Shown here piece after piece: positions 56,609 through 64,000 of a stretch of DNA of 64,000 bases. The notes beneath the pieces were generated by a model, which worked only from the letters and a program-made list of their open reading frames with translations, was not told the DNA's origin and made no database searches. The translations under genes were made by a program, and so were the position numbers. Origin of the DNA: AC-38 sp033856025 (GTDB lineage: Bacteria; Actinomycetota; Thermoleophilia; Solirubrobacterales; Solirubrobacteraceae). The number at the start of each line of letters is the position of its first letter. Positions within the stretch are counted from its first letter, which is position 1. The stretch covers positions 87,604 through 151,603 of the forward strand of contig JAWVFQ010000029.1 of NCBI GenBank assembly GCA_033856025.1. The letters are read 5' to 3'.

Positions 56609-57568
56609 ATGTGTCCATCCACCGAATCAGGCGACCTGGACCGGGCGATCGAGACGGTCGTGCGGCGCTGCCTGGGCGTCCGGGAAGGGGAGGACGTGCT
56701 GGTCGTCGCCGACCCGCCGAGCCGTCCCCTCGGGGAGAGGTTGCGGGCGCGGGCCGAGGCGGCGGGCGCCGACGCGACGCTCGCGCTGATCTCGGAGCGA
56801 CCCTCGCACGGGGCGGAGCCGCCGAAGGCCGTGGCCGCGGCGCTGGCCGCCACGGACGTGTTCATCGCCCCAACCAAGAAGTCCCTCTCGCACACCACCG
56901 CCCGCAAGCGCGCCACGGAAGCCGGCGCCCGGGGGGCCACGCTGCCCGGCGTCACGGAGGACATGCTCGCGCGCGTCATGAACGTCGACTTCGAGACGCT
57001 CCAGGCGCGCAGCGCCGACCTGGCCCAGCGCCTGGACGGCGCCAACGACGCCCACCTGACCTGCCCGCGCGGGACCGACCTGCGCCTCGACCTGCGCGGC
57101 CGGCGCGGGATCGCCGACGACGGCGACCTCACGAGCCCCGGCGCGTTCGGCAACCTCCCCTGCGGCGAGGGGTTCATCGCGCCGGCCGGGGCAGAGGGGA
57201 CGCTGGCCGCCTCCTCGCTGGCCGCCGTCGGGCTGGCCGACCCGCCGGCGCGGCTCACGGTGCGGAGCGGCCACCTGGCCCAAGCCGATGGACCCGCGGG
57301 CGAGGCGTTCGCGAACCTCCTGCGCGAGCACGGCGACGCCGGGACCAACCTGGCCGAGCTGGGCGTGGGGACCAACGACCGCGCCACGCTCACCGGCAAC
57401 GTCCTGGAGGACGAGAAGATCCTCGGCACCGTCCACGTCGCCTTCGGCGCCAGCTCGGCGATCGGGGGCACCGTCTCCGTCCCGGTCCACCTGGACTGCG
57501 TCGTGCTGGACGCCACGCTGCGCATCGGGGATGAGACGGTGCTCGAGCGGGGACGCCTCACGCTGTGA
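56609..57568 (+). CDS. Aminopeptidase-like protein (M29/aminopeptidase T type)
   Basis: A 319-residue protein: LGVREGEDVLVVADPPSRPLGERL at the N-terminus, DVFIAPTKKSLSHTTARKRATEAGAR in the middle, and the metal-site end GVGTNDRATLTGNVLEDEKILGTVHVAFG followed by VPVHLDCVVLDATLRIGDE. The Glu, His and Asp in these blocks correspond to M29 metallopeptidase ligands. At 319 residues it is shorter than typical M29 enzymes (about 400). It heads an operon with glutamate formimidoyltransferase, joined by GTGA. Confidence 0.8.
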   Translation: MCPSTESGDLDRAIETVVRRCLGVREGEDVLVVADPPSRPLGERLRARAEAAGADATLALISERPSHGAEPPKAVAAALAATDVFIAPTKKSLSHTTARKRATEAGARGATLPGVTEDMLARVMNVDFETLQARSADLAQRLDGANDAHLTCPRGTDLRLDLRGRRGIADDGDLTSPGAFGNLPCGEGFIAPAGAEGTLAASSLAAVGLADPPARLTVRSGHLAQADGPAGEAFANLLREHGDAGTNLAELGVGTNDRATLTGNVLEDEKILGTVHVAFGASSAIGGTVSVPVHLDCVVLDATLRIGDETVLERGRLTL

Positions 57569-58458
57569 CCGGCGACGCCCCAGACGACCTCCTCCTCGCC
57601 GTCCCCAACATCTCGCAGGGCCGCGACCAGGGCTCCATCGCCGCCATCGGCGGCGCCTTCGAGGCCTCCGGGGCGCGCCTGCTCGACGTCCACGTCGACC
57701 CCGACCACAACCGGTCGGTCTTCACCCTGGCCGGCCGGCCCGGCAGCCTGGCCGGCGCGCTCGCCCAGGGGGCGGCCGAGGCGGCCAGGCGCGTGGACAT
57801 GACCCGCCACGCCGGCGTCCACCCCTGCGTGGGCGCGGTCGACGTCGTGCCCGTGGTCCACCTCGACGACGCCCGCCGCGGGGCCGCCGCCGCCGAGGCG
57901 CTCGTCGCGGCGGACGAGATCGCCCGCGCCCTCGAGGTCCCCGTCCTCCTCTACGGCGCGCTCGCGGGCGGGCGCACGCGCGCGGAGCTGCGCGAGGGGG
58001 GGCTGGGCGGCCTGGCCAAGCGCCTCAAGCGCGGCGAGCTGCGGCCCGACTTCGGCCCCGCCAGGGCCGATCCCGCGACCGGGGCGACGCTGGTCGCCGC
58101 CCGCCCGCCGCTCGTGGCGTTCAACGTCCTGCTCGCGAGGTCGGCCTCGCTGGACGACGCCAGGACGATCGCCGCGCGCATCCGCGAGGGCGGCCCGGAG
58201 GGGCTCCCGGGCGTCCGGGCGATAGGCCTGTGGCTGGAGCACGAGCGCGCGGCGCAGGTCTCCTTCAACGTCGAACGCCCCGCCGAGACCCCGCTGCGCG
58301 CCCTCGTCGAGGCGGCCCAGCGGCACGCGCCCGTCACCGCGGCCGAGCTGGTCGGGCTCGCCCCGGAGGCCGCGTTCCAGGACTTCCCGGCCGATGTCGC
58401 CGTCCACGGCTTCGACCCTGACCGTCATCTCCTGGAGCGGCTGCTCCACTACGCTTGA
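57565..58458 (+). CDS. ftcD: Glutamate formimidoyltransferase (FtcD N-terminal type)
   Basis: A 297-residue stand-alone formiminotransferase: LLAVPNISQGRDQ, LLDVHVDPDHNRSVFTLAG and MTRHAGVHPCVGAVDVVPVV are the signature segments, and NVLLARSASLDDARTIA marks the C-terminal subdomain. It transfers the formimino group of formiminoglutamate to tetrahydrofolate in histidine breakdown. The cyclodeaminase domain of bifunctional FtcD is absent. The start is GTG 57565 overlapping the aminopeptidase stop. No other hut genes are in the window. Confidence 0.92.
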   Translation: MTGDAPDDLLLAVPNISQGRDQGSIAAIGGAFEASGARLLDVHVDPDHNRSVFTLAGRPGSLAGALAQGAAEAARRVDMTRHAGVHPCVGAVDVVPVVHLDDARRGAAAAEALVAADEIARALEVPVLLYGALAGGRTRAELREGGLGGLAKRLKRGELRPDFGPARADPATGATLVAARPPLVAFNVLLARSASLDDARTIAARIREGGPEGLPGVRAIGLWLEHERAAQVSFNVERPAETPLRALVEAAQRHAPVTAAELVGLAPEAAFQDFPADVAVHGFDPDRHLLERLLHYA

Positions 58459-58464
58459 ACCCGG

Positions 58465-58821
58465 ATGGCCCAGACCAAGCGAAAGCGCCGCTCCAAGCAC
58501 CGCGGCACCCCGGCCGGGACCATCGAGTCGCGCGGGCGCACCGGCCGCAAGCCCAGCGAGGGCGAGCGCGCCAAGCCCGCCGGCAAGCGCCGCGACCGCT
58601 TCGACGAGCCGCCCAACTGGCGCGGCGCCGCCCAGCGCGCGTCGATCGCCGCCGGCATCTTCTTCCTCGCCGTGGTGGCGCTGTTCCGCCAGCCGATCCA
58701 GGCGGCGATCCCGATCGCGATGTTCATGCTCGCGCTCTACATCCCGCTCGGCTACTACACCGACCTCTTTCTCTACCGCCGCCGCCAGGCCAAGAAGTCG
58801 GCGCCCAAGAAGCCCGACTGA
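58465..58821 (+). CDS. Small basic membrane protein
   Basis: A 118-residue protein. A Lys/Arg-rich, disordered N-terminus (KRKRRSKHRG, GKRRDRFDEPP) is followed by two TMs (ASIAAGIFFLAVVALF; IPIAMFMLALYIPLGYYTDLFLY) and a basic end. No named family is evident. It overlaps the MBL gene start by one base (TGATG). Confidence 0.8.
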   Translation: MAQTKRKRRSKHRGTPAGTIESRGRTGRKPSEGERAKPAGKRRDRFDEPPNWRGAAQRASIAAGIFFLAVVALFRQPIQAAIPIAMFMLALYIPLGYYTDLFLYRRRQAKKSAPKKPD

Positions 58822-59462
58822 TGGACGTCAGGATGTTCACCGTCGGGGCGGTGCAGGAGAACTGCTTCGTGTTCCGCCGCGATGGCTCGGACAAGGCGCT
58901 GATCGTGGACCCGGGCGACGAGGCCGACCGCATCCTCAAGGCCGTCGACGAGCTGGGTGTGACCGTCGAGGCGATCCTCCTCACGCACACGCACTTCGAC
59001 CACGTCGGCGCCGTCGCCCCCGTGGCGCGCGCCACGAGCGCGGCCGTCTACTGCCCGAAGCTGGAGACGCAGGTCCTGGCCAACGTCATGGACTACGTGC
59101 CCTGGCCCGGGTTCGGCCCGTTCGAGAGCTACGACGCCGACGAGACCGTCGAGGGAGGGGAGACGCTGCACCTCGCGGGCCTGGAGATCGACGTCCACTT
59201 CGTCCCCGGCCACAGCCCGGGCCACGTCGCCTACTCGATCACCGACGAGTCGTGCCTGTTCTCCGGCGACGTCCTCTTCCAGGGCAGCGTCGGGCGCACC
59301 GACCTGCCCGGCGGCGACTGGCCGACGCTGGCCAGCTCCATCCAGCACCTGCTCGACACCCACCCGCCCCAGACCGACGTCTTCCCCGGCCACATGGGCC
59401 TCACGACGCTCGGGCGCGAAGCCCAGAGCAATCCGTTCCTGAGCGAGCTCGTCTCAAGGTGA
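58821..59462 (+). CDS. MBL-fold metallo-hydrolase (glyoxalase II-like)
   Basis: A 213-residue protein with the metal motif LLTHTHFDHVGA (HxHxDH), then VPGHSPGHVAYSI, the bridging Asp in LFSGDVLFQGSVGRTDLPGGD and FPGHMG. These identify the YcbL-like short glyoxalase II group, hydrolysing thioesters with two zinc or iron ions. The start at 58821 overlaps the upstream stop; the gene overlaps hisS at GTGA. Confidence 0.92.
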   Translation: MDVRMFTVGAVQENCFVFRRDGSDKALIVDPGDEADRILKAVDELGVTVEAILLTHTHFDHVGAVAPVARATSAAVYCPKLETQVLANVMDYVPWPGFGPFESYDADETVEGGETLHLAGLEIDVHFVPGHSPGHVAYSITDESCLFSGDVLFQGSVGRTDLPGGDWPTLASSIQHLLDTHPPQTDVFPGHMGLTTLGREAQSNPFLSELVSR

Positions 59463-60700
59463 GCAGGCTCCAGGCGCCGCGCGGCACCTTCGACGTGCTG
59501 CCCGACGACGCGGACGCGCGCGAGGCCGTCGAGCGCGAGGCGCGCCGGGTGCTGGAGGGCGCGGGCTACCGGCGCATCGAGACCCCGACGTTCGAGGCCA
59601 CCGAGCTGTTCGCGCGCGGGGTGTGGGAGGCCACCGACATCGTCCGCAAGGAGATGTTCACCTTCGAGGACCAGGGCGGGCGCTCGCTGACCCTGCGACC
59701 CGAGGGCACGGCGCCCGTCTGCCGCGCCTACGTCGAGCACGGGATGCACAAGCTCGCGCAGCCCGTGCGCCTGTGGTACCTGAGCAGCTTCTACCGCCAC
59801 GAGGCGCCCCAGGCCGGCCGCCACCGCCAGTTCTGGCAGATCGGCGCCGAGGCCGTCGGATCCGACGACCCCGCGGTGGACGCCGAGACGATCGTCCTGC
59901 TGGCCGACCTCCTGGACGCGCTGAACACCCACGGCGTGCGCCTGAAGGTCTCCAGCCTGGGCGCGCCGGAGACGCGCGCCGCCTACCGCGAGGAGCTCCA
60001 GGCCTACCTGCGCGAGCATGCCGACCGCCTGCCGCGCGACGTCCGCGAGCGCATCGACCTCAACCCGCTGCGCGCCTTCGACTCCGCCGAGGCGCGCGAG
60101 GTGATGGCGGACGCGCCCAAGCTCCTGGACCGCCTGTCGCCGCAGGACGCCGAGCACTTCGCCACGGTCCGCGTGCTGCTGGACGCGGCCGACATCCCCT
60201 ACGACGTCGACCCCACGCTCGTGCGCGGGCTGGACTACTACACGCGCACGGTGTTCGAGTTCGAGTCCAGCGAGCTGGGCGCGCAGAGCGGCGTGGGGGG
60301 AGGGGGCCGCTACGACCGCCTGGTCGAGATGATCGGCGGCCCGCCCACGCCCGGGTGCGGGTTCGCCGCGGGGGTGGAGCGGATCCTGCTCGCCTCCGAC
60401 CCGCCACCGGTGGCGGCGCCGCCGGTCGACCTGTTCGTGTCCTGGTCCGGCGACGGGCTGCGCCCGACCGCCTTCGCGCTGGCCGGCGAGGCGCGCCGCG
60501 CCGGCCTGGGCGCGCAGATGGAGCTGGCCGGGCGCTCGACCAAGGGGCAGTTCAAGCAGGCCGACCGCGTCGGGGCGCGCTTCGTGGCGGTGCTGGGCGA
60601 GGAGGGGACCGAGCTGCGCGACATGGAGTCCGGCGAGCAGCGTCCCGTCGCCACCGAGAGCGTGGTGCGCGAGGTCCTGCGCGGGCGGGGCATCGGATGA
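59459..60700 (+). CDS. hisS: Histidine--tRNA ligase
   Basis: A 413-residue class II synthetase: APRGTFDVLPDDA at the N-terminus, motif 2 region LRPEGTAPVCRAY and WYLSSFYRHEAPQAGRHRQF, the histidine loop VRGLDYYTRTVFE and motif 3 CGFAAGVERILLA. A C-terminal HGTP anticodon-binding domain follows (about 330-413). The length is normal. The start is GTG 59459, overlapping the MBL stop; the stop overlaps the aspS start. Confidence 0.97.
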   Translation: MSRLQAPRGTFDVLPDDADAREAVEREARRVLEGAGYRRIETPTFEATELFARGVWEATDIVRKEMFTFEDQGGRSLTLRPEGTAPVCRAYVEHGMHKLAQPVRLWYLSSFYRHEAPQAGRHRQFWQIGAEAVGSDDPAVDAETIVLLADLLDALNTHGVRLKVSSLGAPETRAAYREELQAYLREHADRLPRDVRERIDLNPLRAFDSAEAREVMADAPKLLDRLSPQDAEHFATVRVLLDAADIPYDVDPTLVRGLDYYTRTVFEFESSELGAQSGVGGGGRYDRLVEMIGGPPTPGCGFAAGVERILLASDPPPVAAPPVDLFVSWSGDGLRPTAFALAGEARRAGLGAQMELAGRSTKGQFKQADRVGARFVAVLGEEGTELRDMESGEQRPVATESVVREVLRGRGIG

Positions 60701-62508
60701 AGCCGCCGCGTCCCAACGCCTACCGCGACACCTGGGCCGGCTCCCCCCGCGCGGACGACGCCGGACGCGAGCTGCGCGTCGCCGGCTGGGTGCACCGCCG
60801 CCGCGACCACGGCGGCCTGGTGTTCATCGACCTGCGCGACCGCACGGGCCTGCTCCAGCTCGTCTTCCATCCCGAGTCGGCGCCCGAGGCGCACGCCGTC
60901 GCCGGGGAGCTGCGCCCCGAGGACGTCCTGACCGCGACCGGCGCCCTGTCGGCCCGCGATCCGGCGAACGTCAACCCCGACATGGACACCGGCGAGGTGG
61001 AGCTCGACGTGAGCGCGGTCGAGCAGCTGGCCGACTCCGACACGCCCCCCTTCCCGCTGGACGAGGACCGAGACGTCGACGAGCTGGTGCGGATGCGCTA
61101 CCGCTACCTCGACCTGCGTCGCGAGCGCCAGCGCGACACGCTGATCCTGCGCGACCGCGTCACGCAGACGATCCGCCGCAGCCTGGGCGAGCGCGACTTC
61201 GTGGAGGTCGAGACGCCGGTCCTCACGCGCTCCACGCCCGAGGGCGCGCGCGACTTCCTGGTGCCCAGCCGCCAGCAGCCGGGGAGCTTCTTCGCCCTGC
61301 CCCAGTCCCCGCAGCTGTTCAAGGAGCTGCTGATGGTCGCGGGGCTGGAGCGCTACTTCCAGATCGCCCGCTGCTTCCGCGACGAGGACCCGCGCGCCGA
61401 CCGCCAGCCCGAGTTCACCCAGCTCGACCTCGAGATGTCGTTCGTGGAGGAGGAGGACGTGATCTCCGTGATGGAGAGCGTCCTGGGGGCGGTCTTCGAA
61501 GCCACCGGCTTCCCGGTCGCCGCTCCGCCGTGGCCGCGCCTGCCCTACGACGACGCGATCGCCCGCTACGGGATCGATCGCCCCGACACGCGCTTCGGGA
61601 TGGAGATCGTCGACCTCGGCGGCGCGCTCGCCGACACCGAGTTCAAGGTGTTCTCCGGCGCGCTGGGCTCGGGCGGCGTCGTGCGCGGGATCAACGCTGG
61701 CCGGCGCGAGGTCGCGCGGTCCGAGCTCGACGGGCTGACCGAGCTGGCGCAGCGGCTGGGGGCCAAGGGGCTGGTGTGGGCGTTCGTGGAGGTCGACGGC
61801 GGCTGGCGCTCGCCGGTGGCGAAGTTCCTGGGCGACGGCGAGCGCGCGGCGATGGCCGCCGCGCTGGACGCGCAGCCCGGCGACCTGCTGCTGGCGGTGG
61901 CCGATCAGCCCAAGGTGGCGGCGGCCGTGCTGGGCCAGCTGCGCCTGGAGCTGGCCGAGCGCTTCTCGCTCGTCGAGGAGGGCCGTCACGACATCCACTG
62001 GGTCCACGACTTCCCGATGTTCGACTGGAACGAGGGCGAGCAGCGCTGGGATCCTCTGCACCACCCGTTCACCGCACCCGAGGGGGACCTCGACGACCCG
62101 GGCTCCCTGCGCTCGCGCGGCTACGACCTCGTGCTCGACGGCTTCGAGATCGGCGGCGGGTCGATCCGCAGCCACCGCCTCGACGTGCAGGAGCGCGTGT
62201 TCGAGCTCATCGGGCTGACCCCCGAGCAGGCGCGCGAGCGCTTCGGGTTCTTCCTCGAGGCCCTGCGCTACGGCGCGCCGCCGCACGGCGGCATCGCCAT
62301 GGGGCTCGACCGCATCGTCTCGCTCATCGCCGGCTGGCGCACGCTGCGCGAGGTCAACATCCGCGAGAGCATCACCTTTCCCAAGACGGCCACCGGCGCC
62401 GACCCGCTGACGGGAGCGCCCGCGCCGGCCGAGGAGCGCCAGCTCAAGGATCTGGGGCTGAAGGTGGTCGCGCCGCCCAAGGCGCCGGGCGAGCCCGGCT
62501 CGGAGTAG
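60697..62508 (+). CDS. aspS: Aspartate--tRNA ligase (bacterial type)
   Basis: A 603-residue class IIb synthetase: OB-fold anticodon domain (RVAGWVHRRRDHGGLVFIDLRDRTG), YRYLDLRRERQRDTL, motif 2 FQIARCFRDEDPRADRQPEFTQLD, a GAD insertion domain (about 280-420) and motif 3 GIAMGLDRIVSLI. The ATG 60697 overlaps the hisS stop. Whether it also charges tRNA-Asn cannot be decided by eye. Confidence 0.97.
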   Translation: MKPPRPNAYRDTWAGSPRADDAGRELRVAGWVHRRRDHGGLVFIDLRDRTGLLQLVFHPESAPEAHAVAGELRPEDVLTATGALSARDPANVNPDMDTGEVELDVSAVEQLADSDTPPFPLDEDRDVDELVRMRYRYLDLRRERQRDTLILRDRVTQTIRRSLGERDFVEVETPVLTRSTPEGARDFLVPSRQQPGSFFALPQSPQLFKELLMVAGLERYFQIARCFRDEDPRADRQPEFTQLDLEMSFVEEEDVISVMESVLGAVFEATGFPVAAPPWPRLPYDDAIARYGIDRPDTRFGMEIVDLGGALADTEFKVFSGALGSGGVVRGINAGRREVARSELDGLTELAQRLGAKGLVWAFVEVDGGWRSPVAKFLGDGERAAMAAALDAQPGDLLLAVADQPKVAAAVLGQLRLELAERFSLVEEGRHDIHWVHDFPMFDWNEGEQRWDPLHHPFTAPEGDLDDPGSLRSRGYDLVLDGFEIGGGSIRSHRLDVQERVFELIGLTPEQARERFGFFLEALRYGAPPHGGIAMGLDRIVSLIAGWRTLREVNIRESITFPKTATGADPLTGAPAPAEERQLKDLGLKVVAPPKAPGEPGSE

Positions 62509-62512
62509 TTCC

Positions 62513-63319
62513 TTAGCCGCGCTTGGTGCGCAGCGCCACGGCGGTCGCCTGGTCGACCTCGGCGTGATCGGTGTAGCCGGGGAAGACGTAGGGCGTGCGG
62601 TGGGAGAGCACGACGACGGTCGGGCTCTGGAGGACCTGGACGCCCTGGAGGACGTTCTTGAAGCGGGGCAGGCCGCGGACGGAGACGCCCCACGCCTGCA
62701 CGCGCCCGCCGCGACGGTCGACCGCGGCCAGCTCGCCGCGCACCGCCCGGTCGTCGGAGGCCACGCCGCTGTAGAAGAGGAGGACGACCGCGTGGCGCTT
62801 GGCCAGCGCGGCGCGGACCTTGGCCGGGGTGGCGAAGCCGGGGCGGGCCTCGCGGGCGGCCGCGGTCAGGCCCTTGGCGTCGGCCGTGCGCTTCAGCGCG
62901 ACGTCGACGAGGCCGAAGGCGACGGTCCCGGCGCGCGCGACGCCCTGGACGCCCTTGGGCGCGAGGGTGGCCTTGGCCTTCGCGGCGCTCGTCGGCAGCT
63001 TGGCCGGGGGCGCCTGGACGGGAGTGGCGGTCGTGTTCTGGGCGTCGGCGTGGGCGTCCACCTGCGCCGAGCGCGCGGCCGCGGCGGCGTCACCCTGCGT
63101 CTTGGCGGCGCGGGCCTTGTCGACTGCGCTGCCCAGCCCGCCGGGGATGGCGGACTTCGGCGGCGCGGCGGCCTGGACCTGCCCGGGGGCCGGATCGTTC
63201 GGGGGAGGCGGCGCGGTGCCGCCGCCGTCCGCCTTCGGGCGCAGGGCCATGAACCACAGCCCGGCAAAGGCGAGGACGAGCACCAGGACGATCTGGAAGG
63301 GACGCGATACCTGATCCAT
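62513..63319 (-). CDS. Membrane-anchored thioredoxin-fold-like protein
   Basis: A 268-residue protein with one N-terminal TM (IVLVLVLAFAGLWFMAL), a long Ala/Pro-rich disordered linker (about 30-150) and a C-terminal alpha/beta domain. The latter has RHAVVLLFYSGVASDDRAVRGELAAVD and LQSPTVVVLSHRTPYVFPGYTD. That order, with a Pro in SPTVVV, resembles a thioredoxin fold, but the CxxC is replaced (YSGVAS), so it is not a disulfide reductase. It converges on aspS. Confidence 0.78.
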   Translation of the reverse strand: MDQVSRPFQIVLVLVLAFAGLWFMALRPKADGGGTAPPPPNDPAPGQVQAAAPPKSAIPGGLGSAVDKARAAKTQGDAAAAARSAQVDAHADAQNTTATPVQAPPAKLPTSAAKAKATLAPKGVQGVARAGTVAFGLVDVALKRTADAKGLTAAAREARPGFATPAKVRAALAKRHAVVLLFYSGVASDDRAVRGELAAVDRRGGRVQAWGVSVRGLPRFKNVLQGVQVLQSPTVVVLSHRTPYVFPGYTDHAEVDQATAVALRTKRG

Positions 63320-63413
63320 CGCCTACCCACTTCGGCAGATCCGGCGAAAAGGCTTAGCGCCGGGCCTGCAGGCTCGACCCGCGTTCGCCTTGTATCGGAA
63401 CACTTCGATGCCA

Positions 63414-63419
63414 TAGGGT
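63414..63419 (+). promoter_or_regulatory. -10 element of the secreted protein gene (leaderless candidate)
   Basis: TAGGGT (TANNNT) ends six bases before GTG 63426. A TTGTAT at 63390-63395 stands 18 bases upstream as a possible -35. No ribosome site exists between them and the start. Confidence 0.5.
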
Positions 63420-63425
63420 CGGCCC

Positions 63426-64000
63426 GTGTCCCGCCGCGCCCTCGCTCCGCTGGTGCTCGCGCTGCTCGTGGTGCCCGCGGCCGGGCCCGCCGCCGCCAAG
63501 ACGCCCAAGGTCACGCCGAAGACCGGGACCTACAAGGGCTCCGAGCAGAACACCAAGAAGCCGGCCGTCCTCACGGTGACCAAGTCCCACGGTGCTCTGC
63601 GGGTCTCCGCGAACCTGACCGTCCACGTGGAGTGCCAGGACAAGAACGGCGTCAAGAGTGAGAAGGACATCCCTCTGAACGTGGCCGGCAAGCTCCACAC
63701 GGCGGGGTACTACTCGCCCCAGTTCAAGCAGCGGGTCAACGGCTACGCCTTCAGCCAGAAGAAGCGCACCACCGGCTACCCCACCGGCCCGGACAGCTTC
63801 CAGAACGTCCTGATCCAGTTCACGTCGTCCACGCGCGGCTCCGTGGATGCCGTGTACAACGACTCGCTGACCGGCCCCGACTCGCCGGACGTCCTGTCCC
63901 GCTGCGATTCGCATTCCCTCTTCTGGAAGCCGGCCTGGCAGAAGCCCAAGCGCCTGGCCGCCGCCGCGCTGCCCTCGGTCAAGCCGAAGACCGGCAAGTA
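63426..64000 (+). CDS. Secreted hypothetical protein (partial, cut by the right edge)
   Basis: GTG 63426 opens a frame without stop to the end, 191 full codons. A Sec signal peptide (RRALAPLVLALLVVPAAGPAAA) is followed by a beta-rich domain with GTYKGSEQN, SANLTVHVECQDKNGVKSEK and FQNVLIQFTSSTRGSVDAVY and two cysteines likely to pair. The visible end SVKPKTGK resembles KVTPKTGTYKG at the domain start, suggesting a second copy of the domain begins at the edge. No family is recognised. Confidence 0.75.
   Translation, partial: MSRRALAPLVLALLVVPAAGPAAAKTPKVTPKTGTYKGSEQNTKKPAVLTVTKSHGALRVSANLTVHVECQDKNGVKSEKDIPLNVAGKLHTAGYYSPQFKQRVNGYAFSQKKRTTGYPTGPDSFQNVLIQFTSSTRGSVDAVYNDSLTGPDSPDVLSRCDSHSLFWKPAWQKPKRLAAAALPSVKPKTGK

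Noticed and set aside
1..64000. CRISPR arrays, rRNA genes and insertion sequences
   Set aside because: No regularly spaced repeat array, rRNA segment or transposase was seen in the window.

Overview
The window is high-GC DNA with GC-rich third codon positions, frequent GTG and TTG starts, many 1-4 base stop/start overlaps, and several -10-like boxes 6-7 bases before the start codon (leaderless candidates). With F420/LLM-type oxidoreductases, DrrAB-type and FtsX-type ABC systems, many two-component systems, and small proteins of a type I associate with Thermoleophilia, this suggests an actinobacterium, plausibly of the Solirubrobacterales. That assignment is inference; there is no rRNA in the window. 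|| LAYOUT. 1-9.2 kb: a YceI/hemerythrin/LLM operon, a secreted repeat protein, a NarL-type two-component pair, then a MarR regulator whose inverted-repeat operator occurs three times around a VOC protein, an NTF2-like protein and a broken copy of the marR start. 9.3-29.5 kb: ordinary accessory metabolism and signalling: a beta-hydroxyacid dehydrogenase, a FUSC transporter, an aldo/keto reductase - sugar transporter - aldo/keto reductase operon, DedA, several histidine kinases and response regulators, a DHA2 exporter, a Tat-lipoprotein peptide-binding protein with a disrupted 5' end, a one-chain DrrA-DrrB exporter and a beta-propeller lipoprotein. 29.5-41.5 kb: a looser region with lower GC in places: a lipoprotein, two XRE regulators, a PadR-ABC-ABC-FtsX operon, a DUF2600 (tetraprenyl-beta-curcumene synthase-like) gene, and a tight four-gene operon containing a zinc phospholipase C-like protein. 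|| 41.8-56.0 kb is an integrative island. An intact tRNA-Met(CAT) gene lies at 55968-56041, and a degenerate copy of its 3' part plus downstream flank lies at 41770-41862. Between them are a tyrosine integrase, an anti-phage dCTP deaminase homologue, a membrane-protein pair, and the most unusual locus in the window. In that locus a complete tRNA-Phe(GAA) gene sits 7 bases upstream of a prephenate dehydrogenase-like protein whose C-terminus resembles the FDX-ACB tRNA-binding domain of PheRS beta. Divergent from it is a six-gene, fully overlapping operon: alpha/alpha-toroid protein, stand-alone PEP-utilising mobile domain, unknown protein, FAD oxidoreductase, NUDIX hydrolase and pyruvate kinase-like protein. 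The control region between them holds seven ACTGC motifs, three of them inside exact GCGACTGCA 9-mers. I know of no described system with this composition. || 56.0-64 kb returns to core genome: a type IV pilin, an aminopeptidase-like protein, glutamate formimidoyltransferase, an MBL hydrolase, hisS and aspS in one overlapping operon, a thioredoxin-like membrane protein, and a secreted repeat protein cut by the right edge.
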